From NCBI GenBank assembly GCA_034401795.1, contig CM067370.1, positions 58,449,295 to 58,513,294 on the forward strand: a stretch of 64,000 nt of DNA, written 5' to 3'. Numbering within the stretch: the first letter of the stretch is position 1; each line of letters starts with the position of its first letter. The stretch comes from Chaetoderma sp. LZ-2023a (lineage: Eukaryota; Mollusca; Caudofoveata; Chaetodermatida; Chaetodermatidae). A program made the translations under genes and the position numbers. Shown here one piece after another: positions 21,422-33,321 of this stretch. The notes beneath the pieces were generated by a model that saw only the letters and a list, made by a program, of their open reading frames with translations, was not told where the DNA came from and made no database searches.

Positions 21422-23034
21422 TCTAGTTCCGATCGACCGGTCAGGTACCGGCCGTACCAGCTAAGCTGGGTACGCGCCTCTCGTCTAGGATTCGTTTCCT
21501 GAACATGCCCGTCTGGGTAGAGCTATAAGCGTATATAGACCTATGGGAGGGAGAGAGCATGTCGAAAAACGACTAAGTTCGTTAAAACGCATTATACGCA
21601 TGCACGCGCCAGGACGCTGTTTCTATGGAGCGCGTAGTTGTGACCAAGATAGGATGGTGCTTATAGTGTACCGAGCTGGTACTCTGTAATTCTTATTGAT
21701 TGTCTGTTCCCGTCAGATCTGGCATTAATCAAGACTAGAATTCGACGGGCTTTCTAAATCTGTGAACCATTTCAAAATCGATTGAGAAATGACTGAGTTA
21801 TCCAGGAAAAACTCTTCTTGATTATCTTCAAAATATTGCCCTGACATCATAACCACGTGGACGTAAAGCTTCTAGAATGTTCTAGAACGTTCGACGACGC
21901 TATTATTAGCTATGCGCTGATTGGCTGTTGCTCAAACGATGATTGGATGAAGCCTGCGCCTGTGACATCTTAGAGAGTAAAAAAGGAGAAGCGATCCAGT
22001 GATCAAGAGCATCCTCGGCCATTGGCCGAACAGGTTGGAGCTGTACCAACTATTATCAAGCGCGACACACGTCTTTCTTCGCTATGAGTCGGGTTTTTAT
22101 CACATAGCATGCAGTTTCCAACCCACCGCACTAACACAATTTTGTAACTCCCCATCTGCGGGAGTAATTTGGAACTTTCGATAACCGTTCACGAATACTA
22201 CATCTACATTCGGAACACAAACTTGCGATGAGGCCTTTGTGGCCTGAATATGTGAGTCTACAGATGTAGAGGCAGGATGGATGACTCGCCGGATCTGCTG
22301 GCCATGCCTAAAAGTGGTATTTCAAACGACGACGCACCAATCATGTAAGTTCTTTCGACTTTCGACCGCAGCATGTAAGCTCTGCCCAGTGCATCTTCAG
22401 AGCTGGTTGACATACCCAGCACCGTGAAGCTTTGTTTTGTATCTTCATTTGCCTCTGACAACTCCCCATTTATGATGGGTTGTTTACACCTTCCATCTGT
22501 GCCATCGGTGTATGGGAACTTTCTTCACTACCTAGTACTATCGTATCTTTTACTGACTGCTCATTAGACATTCTATTAGGCCTACAGCACTAAGCAATGT
22601 ACTCCACCCATGAGTGTTCTTACGGAACTCTTGTTTGTGGAAAACAGCTTGTGGGAACCACCCTGCGGGAACTTTCCAGCTTCCAGAGAGAATGCATCAT
22701 CTCATGTCGACTACTATGTGTCAATTTCAGTAACACGGTAGCCTAACTTGGGAATGACTACCAAGTATTCAAGTAACTATACTTCACCGTTTAATTATTT
22801 CTCTATATAGGTTTTGTTAATTATCTCATATCCGTACCAACGGTTCCGATGACTAAAAGGAACCATAACAGTCTTAGGACCAATGGTTATAATATCTGTA
22901 TTTGTTAAATAGTTATTTTCATTTTCCTCAATGTGTTCCTAACCGCACTATAGTAGGTTCGTCAACCTGTATTGCGATATATATCTTAATCATTGCCACC
23001 GTATTGTTTGTTCTGGTTAGATTACGTATGTATA
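21422..23034 (+). mobile_element. LTR shared by Z2 (3') and Z3 (5')
   Basis: 1613 bp, complete. Its left side is the Z2 3' noncoding region with polypurine tract. Its right side is the Z3 leader, starting TGGCCAGTGGCC. One LTR thus serves two internal regions. The promoter cassette is at about 21958-21995 (TGACATC...AGTAAAAAAGGAG, a weakened TATA). The right end reads GTTAGATTACGTATGTATA. Confidence 0.75.
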
Positions 23035-24692
23035 TGGCCAGTGGCCATCCATTAAATTGTTTTGCTTAAGCATAGTAAATATAGGCATGCAGTGCACGTA
23101 GGAAACACCAAACAGCAACATTTATATATGCAGCATTTTCTCCCACCACCAACAATTTTTCACTGAGGTCGCTGTCCGTGCTATAACTCTGTTTATCCCG
23201 GCATGCTACCGACTAAAACTTTTCTATTCAGCTTGATAGGATAGGTTCAAAATGATCGAGACACTTTCTTCATTACATGCTGTACGATACTCTTCTCTTC
23301 CAGCAGTGCGATAATCTAACCCCACACTCTGGTAAGACTCATAACTCCAAAATTGTGTCTCTCTTCATATTCCTCTTAGCCTTTTGGCTTCTTAATTGTT
23401 TGGACGCCCCTATCCGCACCATGGGCTTATCCGACTCTGGGAAACTATTGGGGTTTCTGAGCGGTGATGGCTATGGTGCGGTATCACATACACATTCCCG
23501 TGTATATTCGGTAATTAGTAGGTAGTACTTTAAGCCAATGTAGGAAAGCACTGCGAAAACACACTGTAGTGCAAAACTGGCAACTTGTATATAAACCCAC
23601 CGACAGGTTAAATGGTTAGTTCCATATGACCCGGTGACGGGCGGGATACGTATTCTCACCGAATTCTGTTAAAATGTCTGGGCATGATATTTAGATCTGC
23701 CACGCCCTTATGGGAAGGACATTTACGGTGTGCATTCGTCTCTCTTACACTCACCATAACGATAGGAGATATGGCCTAATAATGCTTCCGTGAAATGTAA
23801 ACCATGTCTTGTAATGTTTCATGTGGTTGCGAAGTGGAATGTTTGGCTTCTCACCCAGTTCGGAGATCCCACTACATAACATGTATGAGCGCTGTCTACA
23901 GTATTAATGTCCTCGGGCATCTGTTCTCCGTGACAGTCATGTCTAATAGCTAGGTAGATATCGCCCAGTTGCGGCCTAAAATAATTCCTGTTCTGAAAAC
24001 AACTAAACGAGTGATTAAGCAAAGCAGAAGGCCTGCAGAAATACTAATTCAGCATATTAGCAATCACATAAGATGGTAACGAAGGAATCCATCGGGAATC
24101 TTCCATTCCGTCTTCACGTAAAACGGTACGCAACCCTATAGTCATAATCTCACTAGATATGGTCGTTTCTTTCTACAGCATTTTTGTTTGAAATATTAGA
24201 GTGGGCCTATTTTTGCCTACTATTCTTCTCCAGCTTTAAGCCATGGTGACACCTTCCCGAGACGGAGGCCTGCGCGAGGCACTTGCCTCTCGCAAGGATT
24301 CAGCGACGACGGTCCATGCCAGGATAATACCCCTCACCCAAACTAGCACTTGGAGGAATGCCCGCGTAAGGCACATCACTTTTTCGTCTGAGATAGCCTT
24401 CTTCCTTTCAGCTTAGAGGTATAATAACTTATATTAAGTTAAAAAGCTATGTCTCGTGTACGGGAGCCTCCCTTGCGGGGATACCTCTGCGGACCTACGA
24501 GTCTGTGTGGTACCTCCGGGAGCCCCATGTTTAAATGTTCATCTACCTGCCTCTATGTCTTATATTTTCGTATGCTCTAATTGTAGTTTTATCTGCCATA
24601 TTTTTTAATTAGTTAGGTAAACGCATTTGCATAGACTTATATTTTTAGGTCACCAAATCCAATCTTGTAAGTCCATAGATCACGAAATTGCT
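23035..24692 (+). other. Long gag leader of Z3
   Basis: Parallel to 4432-6122 throughout, with small indels. ORFs such as 23277-23525 are not preserved in Z1, supporting a non-coding leader. The conserved hairpin lies at 24462-24526, and the GAGGCACTTGCCTC block near 24276. Confidence 0.68.
24462..24526 (+). promoter_or_regulatory. Conserved hairpin in the gag leader (Z3)
   Basis: Nearly identical to 5893-5957. The inner stem is GCGGAC with GTCTGT, keeping pairing through a G-T wobble where Z1 has A-T. Confidence 0.45.
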
Positions 24693-25050
24693 ATGGACAG
24701 GCGTACTGGTAACACAAACTCTTGGGATGAGACCATTGTGTTTAATGTTCGCGACAATGGTCGCACGGCCCCACCGGAATGATTGAGTTCCACCGGCCTT
24801 AGGATCTGGTTTTTGTTTCCCGCAGGGCAGTCTCGTTCAAGGTCCGTCACCCCGAGACCGGATACTAACCAGCATCGTCACTCGTCGTGCACTTACGGCA
24901 TGGCGAGTCGACATGAGACATTGGAACAGCCCGACACTACCTGGCGAGCTACATGTCAGCCATTCCATTGGAAAGAACGATGCCCAAATCGGCCTCCATC
25001 TACAACTCCAACAGCTGACCGACGTACACCACAACCTGACTCCTCATTAA
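24693..25050 (+). pseudogene. gag: gag of Z3, internally deleted
   Basis: Begins like the Z1 gag (MDRRTGNTNSW), with a TGA at about 24780 before STGLR, and then follows it to about residue 90. It next jumps from the equivalent of Z1 6395 into the end of the CCHC knuckle (HWKERCPNRPPS). The central gag domain and the first knuckle residues are lost, so no functional capsid protein is possible. Confidence 0.7.
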
Positions 25051-25221
25051 ACTAGAACAGGCACCGATTATAGAGTCACTTCGGTGCCCACTCTCACAAC
25101 CCAGCTCAACTATGGTCTCCAGACAACAACGTCAGGTAGCTAACACCACAACTCAAAATACTACTTACGTGACAGTACACAATCACACCCACCCGGCTTC
25201 ACCTAAGTCTGTGCCAACCAT

Positions 25222-25818
25222 GTGCACTGCATCTGCGGCACCACCAACATCTCCCTCTGTGAGAGGTTGTGGCCGTACAACCTCCGCATCTCACAAACCT
25301 TCTTTCCTATGAAAATGGCAGTGGTTGGCTCTAGCACCTCCACTGAAACAACGTTTATACAAGCACCACGACCTGCCACCAAAGCACTTAACACCCAGTA
25401 CCCCTTGGTGGTATGCAATTCACAGGTCCTAACAGCATCAGCCACCGCGTCTAGCAGCAGTAACAGTGACACAGACAGTGGTCATCAGTCAGCATCCTGG
25501 ATCCGCAAGAAGAAGCATCATCCAACGAGTGGCAAACCTCTTCTTTTGCGCATCCACTAAAATCCCATGATGCATTGTCAGAAGTGGCTAACACAGCTGG
25601 CCCTTATCCGTGACCACACCAATCCTGTCCAGACTGCTGTCTACACCAATTCACGATATACCACACCAGCATCAGCAACAATAGCATTTCTGCCCCCAGT
25701 TCCGCCATCACCTAAGCAATCACAGCAGCAGCCACCGATTTCACTTATGGAAGCTATCCAAAAGCAAACGGACTTATACAGGATGATACTGCACCAAAAG
25801 AAATCCCTCTGGCCGTAG
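25222..25818 (+). pseudogene. gag-pol linker region of Z3
   Basis: Two segments (to 25560 and 25567-25818) hold the STSTETTF.QAP...SASWI block shared with Z1, followed by a Gln/Pro-rich stretch. It is coding in origin by conservation. The enzyme role is unknown. Confidence 0.5.
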
Positions 25819-25820
25819 CA

Positions 25821-26575
25821 TTGGAAACTCTTCCACAAGCACACCGCAAAGTAATACACAAGTGTGCTTGCCTCTTTAGTGGCGTTTCGACCAGTGCCAC
25901 CATAGACACTGGAGCTTCCATCACCGTTTTTAACAAGCGCTTGTATGAGAGCATCCCATCTCATAAAAGACCACCCTTTAGGCCTACAAACATGTTCTTA
26001 CAAACAGCTACCGGAACCGATGTTCCTGTGGCTGGTATGCTAAACCTCGTGATACAGATATAGGAAATGCAATTCATACAGCGAGTTGTAATTGCCTCTA
26101 TTCAAAACGATGCACTGCATGGTTCTGACCTCCTCAGTGCCAGTGAAGCCATCATACATTGCAGACAACAAGAATTGGACATACTCGGCCGTCGCATACC
26201 CCTTGGACCAGAATCATCATGGTACGACACTTGGGCGGTCAGAAAATGTGGCATGACCGGCGAGTGCATAGAGACCCGTATGAGGTGGGGGAAATGGTTT
26301 GGGTTCATGATTCGCGACGTTCTGCAAACATGCTGAGTAAACTGAGTTACCAGTGGAAAGGCTCCTATGTGGTAGGAGGTAAGATGTTGGATGTGACCTA
26401 CCGGATCCGTGCCTCAGATGGCCTGAACTCAGTCATCCACTTCAATCGACTTAAACCTTGTGTTAGTGACGACCCAGTGCCAGAGCTCAGACAGGGAGGC
26501 AACCTGTTCAGCAGACTCTCGGCTCGAATATTCCCGGTACTTAAAAACTATGACAGAGTACCAACTGTCGTGTAA
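25821..26575 (+). pseudogene. pol: pol of Z3: protease fused by deletion to the integrase C-terminus
   Basis: The protease frame runs from 25821 with an intact DTGAS (near residue 31) and one in-frame TAG at 26061-26063. Near 26230 the DNA switches to the end of integrase, read in another frame to 26575. That part has HDRRVHRDPYEVGEMVWVHD, LSYQWKGSYVV and VIHFNRLKPC, the standard C-terminal module of gypsy integrases. RT, RNase H and the integrase catalytic core have been removed. This copy proves that the family encoded integrase after RT, which Z1 has lost. Confidence 0.85.
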
Positions 26576-27530
26576 TGGGAGATGTCCATCCCCATCCAAA
26601 GGGCATCCCCTACCAAAACCGCCCTACCAAGCCCCCTCCCCTGTGAGCAGTCAGAACATCACACCAAGGCACAGAAAGCCAGGAGCATACAGAACAACGG
26701 TGGTTACCTCAATTCTTCATCGCGCGAACACTACATACATACCAAATTACATAGAAAGTATAACGTAGACATTCAACACCGCGAACAGCATAGATAGCAC
26801 ACACCTAACTTTTGTAACAGAAAAAGTTAGAGATACCTCTTTCAGCAACAGTCCCTACCGCATGAATGCGGTAAGTTCATAACCCACCGCAACCCGACTT
26901 TTCCGCAAAAGCAACAGAATTGGCATTCCCCAGCTTGGGAAACTGGATCTTCCCACTGCACACTACACCAGCGTCATACAGCAGCCCCGACTTCCCTACA
27001 ACAGAACACTACCACCATCAGCACGAGTCAACATTTTTTGCAAGCATCCCCTTATCTGGTAATGCGGAAAACTGATCATACGGTAAGGAGGAAAATCATC
27101 TCAGCCATCTACAGTATGCGCTACAAGGATCTCCCGACCCCTTGGAAACTTCATACATAAACCGCTAAACGAAGACACCTCAATCACACATAATAACAGC
27201 CAACATTATTGAGAGAGCAAGATGCCTGCAGTCTGGCGTCGGTATCGAGTAGGATTTTACCACTGAAAGGAAATTCGATAATGGATTGATTCAAGTACGA
27301 CAGCACACATTATGGTCATCCGTGCTCTAAAGTAACTCTGTCCCATTCTAAAAAGAACTTGATCATTACAGAGTGAAATACATCATGTCCGATAAAGTTG
27401 ACACCACAAGCACTGCAGTGCCCCGTCCCCCAACTGCAATAAAAACTTTCACACTCCATGACAGCACAATTCACCAACGTAACAGAGACACAGACACTCA
27501 GGATGCCTGTTTCACAATCTCCATACAGTG
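26576..27530 (+). other. Downstream of pol in Z3, no conserved gene
   Basis: A Pro-rich reading frame continues briefly (26582-26797) and may be the pol tail. The remainder has no ORF of note. It is absent from Z1 because of the deletion, so conservation cannot be tested. Confidence 0.45.
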
Positions 27531-28501
27531 GTATTGTAAATTGTAAACTGTGGCACACACTTTCCAAGCTGTACCATAATAATTAAGTTTGGTCTAGTTA
27601 GGGTGAGACTAGTCCTACCCATAGAGGAGGATGCTTGGCAGTCCACCCACCCGGACAATACAGTCCAGTTGGCGGAGTCAGTAGACTTGGAATCTGCAAT
27701 TCATGAATCTGTTTAAACCAAACAATAAATTACTGTCAGCTATACTGTCCTAATTTTGATTAAGAACACGACGGTTCTACCGTGTATACAAATCATTAAT
27801 GCGCAGGCTGATGAAGCAGCATCAAAACATAGACAGTATAACACTGTAGAGAATTTCAAATATTCTCTTACCTACAAAGTCCAGCCGACAATCAACACGC
27901 GCTGGAATATATACAGCATACACAGGAGGAGGCGCATGGTCAAGATCACGCGCATCAAAGGGACGCTGTTTCTATTTTTTGTATCAAATACGTACAGTCA
28001 ACAGCATCAATCCCCACATATATAAAAATTGGCTAAGTTTCCGATCAACCACGTGCTTTCAAAACAAGGATCACGTAATCATCACTTCTATTTTCCGGTA
28101 AATTGGATCAAAGGCTATAAACAAAAGAACTGCTCTCCCATGATTCTACCACAACATGATGGAGAAGGCGAGAGGTGGTGAGTCGGGGTCACAGCCATTG
28201 ATGTCATCACGCTCTCCCACACCCCATAGGGTGTTATAGCCTGAAATTCGAGCAGGCGAGTTTACAAGCATCCAACTTGAAAAACCATATCATGCTAATT
28301 AAAAGGTGAGCGTCTACAGGAATAAATAGTTCCAGATTTTAACGTTGATCGGAGACCTGATCTTCTGCTGAGTGGGGATGAAAGCGGCTTTCCTACCTTC
28401 TTATATATATATTTACCTTCTTTTTTAAGAAAGGAATATTTAATCGGCCTCCAGGAGAACGAAAGTTAAATAAACCCATACATGGAGTGATTGACTCACC
28501 T
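27531..28501 (+). other. pol-ORF3 spacer of Z3
   Basis: Homologous to 10195-11030 in Z1. It carries conserved blocks (a GGAGGATGCTTGGCA motif near 27625 and GAGTCGGGGT near 28180) and a TGATGTCATCA site near 28200. No ORF is shared between copies. Confidence 0.55.
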
Positions 28502-28535
28502 CCTGTGACGTCACCAAAAAGTATAAAAGGAGGAA
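28502..28535 (+). promoter_or_regulatory. Internal promoter cassette upstream of ORF3 (Z3)
   Basis: CCTGTGACGTCACC, a consensus CRE, is followed by AGTATAAAAGGAGG about 220 bp before the ORF3 ATG. The same cassette stands upstream of ORF3 in Z4. It parallels the LTR cassette (CCTGTGATGTCAC...AGTATAAAAGGAG). Inferred to be an independent start for ORF3 mRNA. Confidence 0.6.
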
Positions 28536-28752
28536 AGCGTGCACTGAAACTTCATATTCCCTTCAAACTCGACACTAGGGAAGATCAGGCATTAGGCCAT
28601 TTTCGTGTCTCAAACCAAATTCTGCTGTTCTTCTTCTTATTATTATGTTCGTGGTATAATTGGCCAGGAAGATATTATGAAGAGATAGTAAAGTTAGGAA
28701 AAGTTTAGTTAGGTGCGTACCATTCTGCATATAATAATCATGCGGGAGTAGT

Positions 28753-29142
28753 ATGTCGCTTGCGGAAGATCTCGCATTGTCTGACAGCTCAGAAGAATCG
28801 GCACCTGTGAATACTGCCAAGAAATATCTGTGTACCTCAACTTCGTACGACGGACAGCCATGCAAGCCTGCATTTTTCAGAAATTTGGACTTGAAACTTC
28901 ACATCAATCATAACCATCTACTTCAGACGGCATACTGTGTGGACTGCAAATACTTATATTCCGCCACGTGGTACAGTGTTGCACACGTGTTATCCTTCAA
29001 ACATCGTGTGTTGGTAATAACTTTAAAACCTGGTGAACAAAGTGGGAATATAGACGTCCTCGAACCACGCTTTGAAAGTAGACTTCCAATTGTATTAATT
29101 CCAACCGGGAAAATGGCCAAAACTAAATGCACGAAGAGATGA
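28753..29142 (+). pseudogene. ORF3 of Z3, N-terminal 129 residues
   Basis: The only copy with an ATG start (MSLAEDLALSDSSEESAP, acidic/Ser-rich). Finger 1 has Cys27 and Cys37 then His50 and His55 (C-x9-C-x12-H-x4-H, unusual Cys spacing). Finger 2 has Cys62, Cys65, His78 and His84 (C-x2-C-x12-H-x5-H). A basic stretch (MAKTKCTKR) follows. At 29142 the sequence switches to the reverse complement of gag from copy Z4, so the Thr-rich half is lost. The intact fingers suggest nucleic-acid binding. Confidence 0.72.
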
Positions 29143-29341
29143 TACAGGATGCGCGGGAGGGCTGGTTAGCTGCAGTTCTCGGGGTAAGGGATCCCGTATC
29201 GTGACTCTCCGAGAAGTACAAAGACCAACTTCTAGAGCCGGTGGAACGATAACATTCCAGTGGGGCCGAGCGACCATTGCCGCTGAGATTGAACCTCACT
29301 GTTTCATTCCAACTATTCATGTCACCGGTATGACGGACCAT
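29143..29341 (-). pseudogene. gag: gag N-terminus of Z4, truncated
   Basis: From an ATG at 29341 (MVRHTGDMNSW) it matches the first ~65 residues of the Z1 and Z3 gag proteins (APLE, STGSRS, SLTPRTAANQ). It ends where the Z3 ORF3 begins in the opposite orientation. Three-way conservation identifies the true gag start. Confidence 0.7.
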
Positions 29342-29471
29342 AACTCAATTTAGGAGTCTAGACATAACAATAATAAAAATAAAAATAACTAAACCCCCAA
29401 GTTTGTTTGCTAGTAGACGAGAGAAAATATACAGTACATAGAACTAAGTTTTTGTCTTGTTTACGTGGATT

Positions 29472-29520
29472 GGTCAGAGGTACCTCACCGATCCGTATAT
29501 ATCCGTGAGGTATCCCTGCA
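29472..29520 (-). promoter_or_regulatory. Conserved hairpin in the gag leader (Z4)
   Basis: GGTACCTCAC and GTGAGGTATCC pair with a single bulge around an AT-rich loop. The primary sequence differs from Z1 and Z3, but the GATACCTC/GAGGTACC core and foldability are kept. Confidence 0.45.
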
Positions 29521-30438
29521 TGGGAACTTCCTAACGAAGCTACTTATACAGTTTAATATAAACCATATACCCTTAATAAAAATATTATTGTTGTGAGAGG
29601 AAAGTGCCTCATGTGGGCCTCCGTCACAGGAAAATGCCTTCAACAACGAAGCGGAGGAAGAGAGCTGACAAAAAGGGCTGCTCTCTTGTTCAGACATAAG
29701 CTAAGTGTAATGTGTGTCAAGCTAGTGAAATTATAATTAATGTGATGCACACTGTATTACGTGAAGATGGGGTTGCTGATATCCGAAGAATTCAAACACC
29801 GTCATCTTATGTAGGTTGAAGATACTGCATTGGTAGTTGCGGCTTTATTTATGCAGTCCTTCTGCTAGATTCTAACCCACCATTTAGTTGTTAGATTTAC
29901 TTCCAAGATTTGGCCGCAAGTGTAAGGGATTTCTACCTATCCTTTGACACATGAGCCTAACTGGTGACGATGCCTGGTTTCCAGAAGGTCACCCTACAGA
30001 GCATCTCCCTCAGAAAGGCAGCGTGTGGACATGTTATGGAGTGGCAGCTTCAGAATCACATAACGATACGGTTACAAATCACACCGCAACCACATACAAC
30101 ATCACTAGGACAAGTTACCATTTACACAAGCAATTTGAAAAGCACATAAAGCCTTATGGCGGGGAGTAAGAGGCAGATATCCATCCCCAGTGACCTTCCC
30201 AGGGACCTTACCAGTCACTGTGCAGAGTTTTATGGAGATCTGCGTCCCATCCGTCACCCGTGTGTCGAGGAAGAATCACATGAGATCCAACTCTGGGGAA
30301 CTAACATTTGCCTGTCGTTACGGTTAAGTTTCAGAATGCCCCGAGATGCACTGCTGGCCGGTTTTACACAAATATATTTTTGCAGTGCTTCCTACTTTGT
30401 CAGGGTTATCTAAGCTAACTAGTATCCGAAGATACAGA

Positions 30439-30461
30439 GGGGGGGGGGGGGGTGTGTGTGT
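30439..30461. repeat. Poly-G and (TG)n run
   Basis: Fourteen G followed by TG repeats, inside the Z4 leader. Confidence 0.9.
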
Positions 30462-30923
30462 ATGCGAAATCGACACTAGTCAATGGTTTCCCAAGTCGGA
30501 TCATGCCAATGTGTCGATGGGAGTCCCAGACAATTTATAAGCCTTGTGGCTGGAGTTGCATAGAAAGAGACAATCACTCGATGTAATATGAGGACCTAAG
30601 GTATGTGGCCAATTTTACACAATCTAGCCAGTGTGCAGTGTTACATAGCCGCTACATCTGGGAAAGAGGCTTACACAAATGTCTCCTAAGGAGCGGTTGT
30701 CCCTAACTACTTTTAAACCTATCCTATCGAGCTAGAATAGCCAGGTTTAGTCGATCACATATCAGGCTCACGTAATATGAGCATGAACAGTGACCTCAGT
30801 GTAAAATTGATGCTGGGGGAAAAGTGATGCAGATTTAAGGTTGCTGTATAGTATAGCCTAGTGCACTGCGGTCCTAGAGTTTTTATATAAACAAAACCAA
30901 ATAGCTAGGGTGGCTGCTTGCCA

Positions 30924-32480
30924 TATACATAACTAACTATTACAGTAGTGACAGTAAATCAGGTCATAAGACCTCGCGGTGCTCGTTAGGTGTAAGCACA
31001 AAAATAAGGATAATATTTACAGTTAAAAAGATAAAACTATAAAATGCAGTCTCAGACAACTGGGGTGGTACCTATTAGTCACCAGTCCCTGTAAAGAAAT
31101 GAATAAATAAATACAATAGCTAAATGACTACTTATTAGTCATACGGTACAGAAAAGGTTCATAAATCACTGTAGATGCTGCGTTACAGATGAGGAACGCG
31201 AGATGGCATGATTCTGAAGTTGCCGGGAAGTCGCCGCAGACGAACTGTTGATGCAGCTTACTCAAGGATGGTGAAGAAGAACGACTGTATTCGGATGTCC
31301 ACTAGATAGTCATAATAGCTAATACAATAATTAAGCAAAGTGTTAAAAAGTGTCCGTTCGGTAACAGAAGTTTGAAAGTTGCCCATAACATGAAAGGCTA
31401 CAGTTGTAATTAAACAGCGCATGTACATTATTTGGTACACCGAACATGATACATTGCATGGCTGTTGTGGTGTATCAGGCAGAGTCCCACCAGACTATGG
31501 CCTAAAAGTTAATTAAACACACGACATGCTGCGTGGAAGTTTGAATAACACTTATCAGCGTGGTCCGGAAGATCTGATGAGTTGTCCACCAAGAATCACC
31601 ACTTGTTCTACATGCTGAAGAGATTACATATCGGCCGCGTGGCCCATCCACAGGAAGGCTCCTCTGAGGTGCTGGTAGTGAGGAAGTCGCTTCTATTTAT
31701 TTAGTTGCACACGGATGGCCGTCCGAGGGCATAAAAAAACTTGTGATTGCGGATGTTCGATTGCTGACCAGTGAATGAGAACTGAATTCCGAAAGGCACT
31801 GCTGCCGCTAATAGGGAGCTACAGTCAGTAAGCAGTTGCCTACGTCTAGCACTGCTCTGGCCACACAACATACCACTTGCTCTCTCTTGCCGAAGTGTGG
31901 TCTCATTTCTTGAGTTTTCGCTCATTTTATACTACTCGTGACGTCAGAGGCAGGACACCCAGCCAAGCAGCGGGTGATCTGTAGCCAATAAGCGTGCAGC
32001 TAGGAAGGGTGAGGACGCTATCACGTGATAGACATTCTCCCCATTCATTTAGTACATACATGTGATTACGACGTCCCAGTAATATTTTGAAAATAATTTC
32101 AATGGGCTAAATAAGGATAACTCGGCCATTTCTGGTCCGATTTTGAAAAGGTAAATAGTTTTGGAATTCCAGTCTTATTCCCGTCCTGATGGGTACCAAG
32201 AACGATGAGAACGGTGTAATCTAAGGAAATTACGTGCACCGATTCGGTACACTTTAGTATGCATTCTCTCCCAACGCTGACACGTTTTGGCAGGGAAGCT
32301 CTGATGCATGCGCTACACAATCTCATGGACTTAGTCGTTTTACAGAAACTACTCTCATATGGCTCTATACACGCATACTATCCTACCCAGGGGAGACATG
32401 CTCAGAACGTACCCAGAGCAGTTGTTCTGTACCCAGCCAAGCTGGGATGGTCCGTACCCATCTGGCCGATCCGCGTTACA
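30924..32480 (-). mobile_element. LTR of Z4
   Basis: 1557 bp on the minus strand, starting TGTAACGCGG at 32480 and ending GTTAGTTATGTATA at 30924. It is clearly homologous to the other LTRs but more diverged, closest to the Z2 fragment. The promoter cassette near 31950-31924 reads TGACGTCACGAGTAGTATAAAATGAG. As with the LTR at 21422, internal sequence lies on both sides. Confidence 0.72.
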
Positions 32481-32492
32481 TCACCCCCTCCT
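32481..32492 (-). promoter_or_regulatory. Polypurine tract, Z4
   Basis: On the minus strand AGGAGGGGGTGA precedes the LTR start, one base different from the other copies. Confidence 0.68.
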
Positions 32493-33321
32493 AGTTTGAC
32501 ACCCGTGACAAACGATACTGCATCGCGGATTGAAAGCACAGGAGCACGCTAGGTGAGAACTATAGACTTCGTGAGTAGACACATAGCTGAGAGGAGTAGT
32601 GATGCGAGAGATGCGTAGTTTAATCAGAGAAGAGCACGTAGAGGTGCGAAAGAGTTTGTGAGGGAGGCATACTTTTAGTTTTGATTTTTGGCCTGGTATT
32701 TATTTTTCCAGGCCTTTTATTTTTTTGTTTTAATTTTGCGGTGCATGCTCTTTTTATTATTTAATACCCTGATTTGGCTAAACAATAGCTCGCATGCGTG
32801 TTCCCTTGGTGATGGATAATTAAATTTACGCAGAGAGCGCCCAAGCCCCAACGTACCTGAATTATGATATAAAAATATAATATAAGATGATATATATAAA
32901 ATACACAGTGGTAATATCACAGCAGAAGTAATATTAATTATGTATGTATACCGATTATATGAAGGTATGCATACAGTGCGGCCCGTTTTGGCGGGTCTGC
33001 ACAGATAGCTCTCACCATCCCAAATCCGTCTCGTCGTACGAACACGAGAAGAAAAATAATAAGAAAAATAGTATATAATAATAAAATTGGTTCATCAGGC
33101 ATGGCAGTAATAAAGACATATTCACTGCACTGTGTTGTGTACTTACACTGCACTCGGTGTGTTTACCACAGCGATTATTTTGCTAAGATACAGCTAGGCA
33201 ATAATCTGCATAGCTGTGTTGGACGACCGTAGTCAGCCAAGGAACAGGGTTTCAGATTTTCGATTTTTAAAATGAAAATTATTTCAAAAATTAAAATATA
33301 ATAGTTCAATTTTCCACACAC
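32493..33321 (-). other. 3' noncoding region of Z4
   Basis: Diverged counterpart of 12272-13130, including the CCTGG...CCAGG mini-hairpin near 32690-32715. No conserved ORF. Confidence 0.55.

Larger units (their letters stand above)
29342..30923 (-). other. Long gag leader of Z4
   Basis: Reverse complement of a diverged version of 4432-6122. Recognisable blocks are the hairpin at 29472-29520 and the CAGTGACCTCAG segment near 30789. It starts TGGCAAGCAGCC at 30923, next to the LTR. A G-run followed by (TG)n at 30439-30461 interrupts it. No ORF is conserved. Confidence 0.6.
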
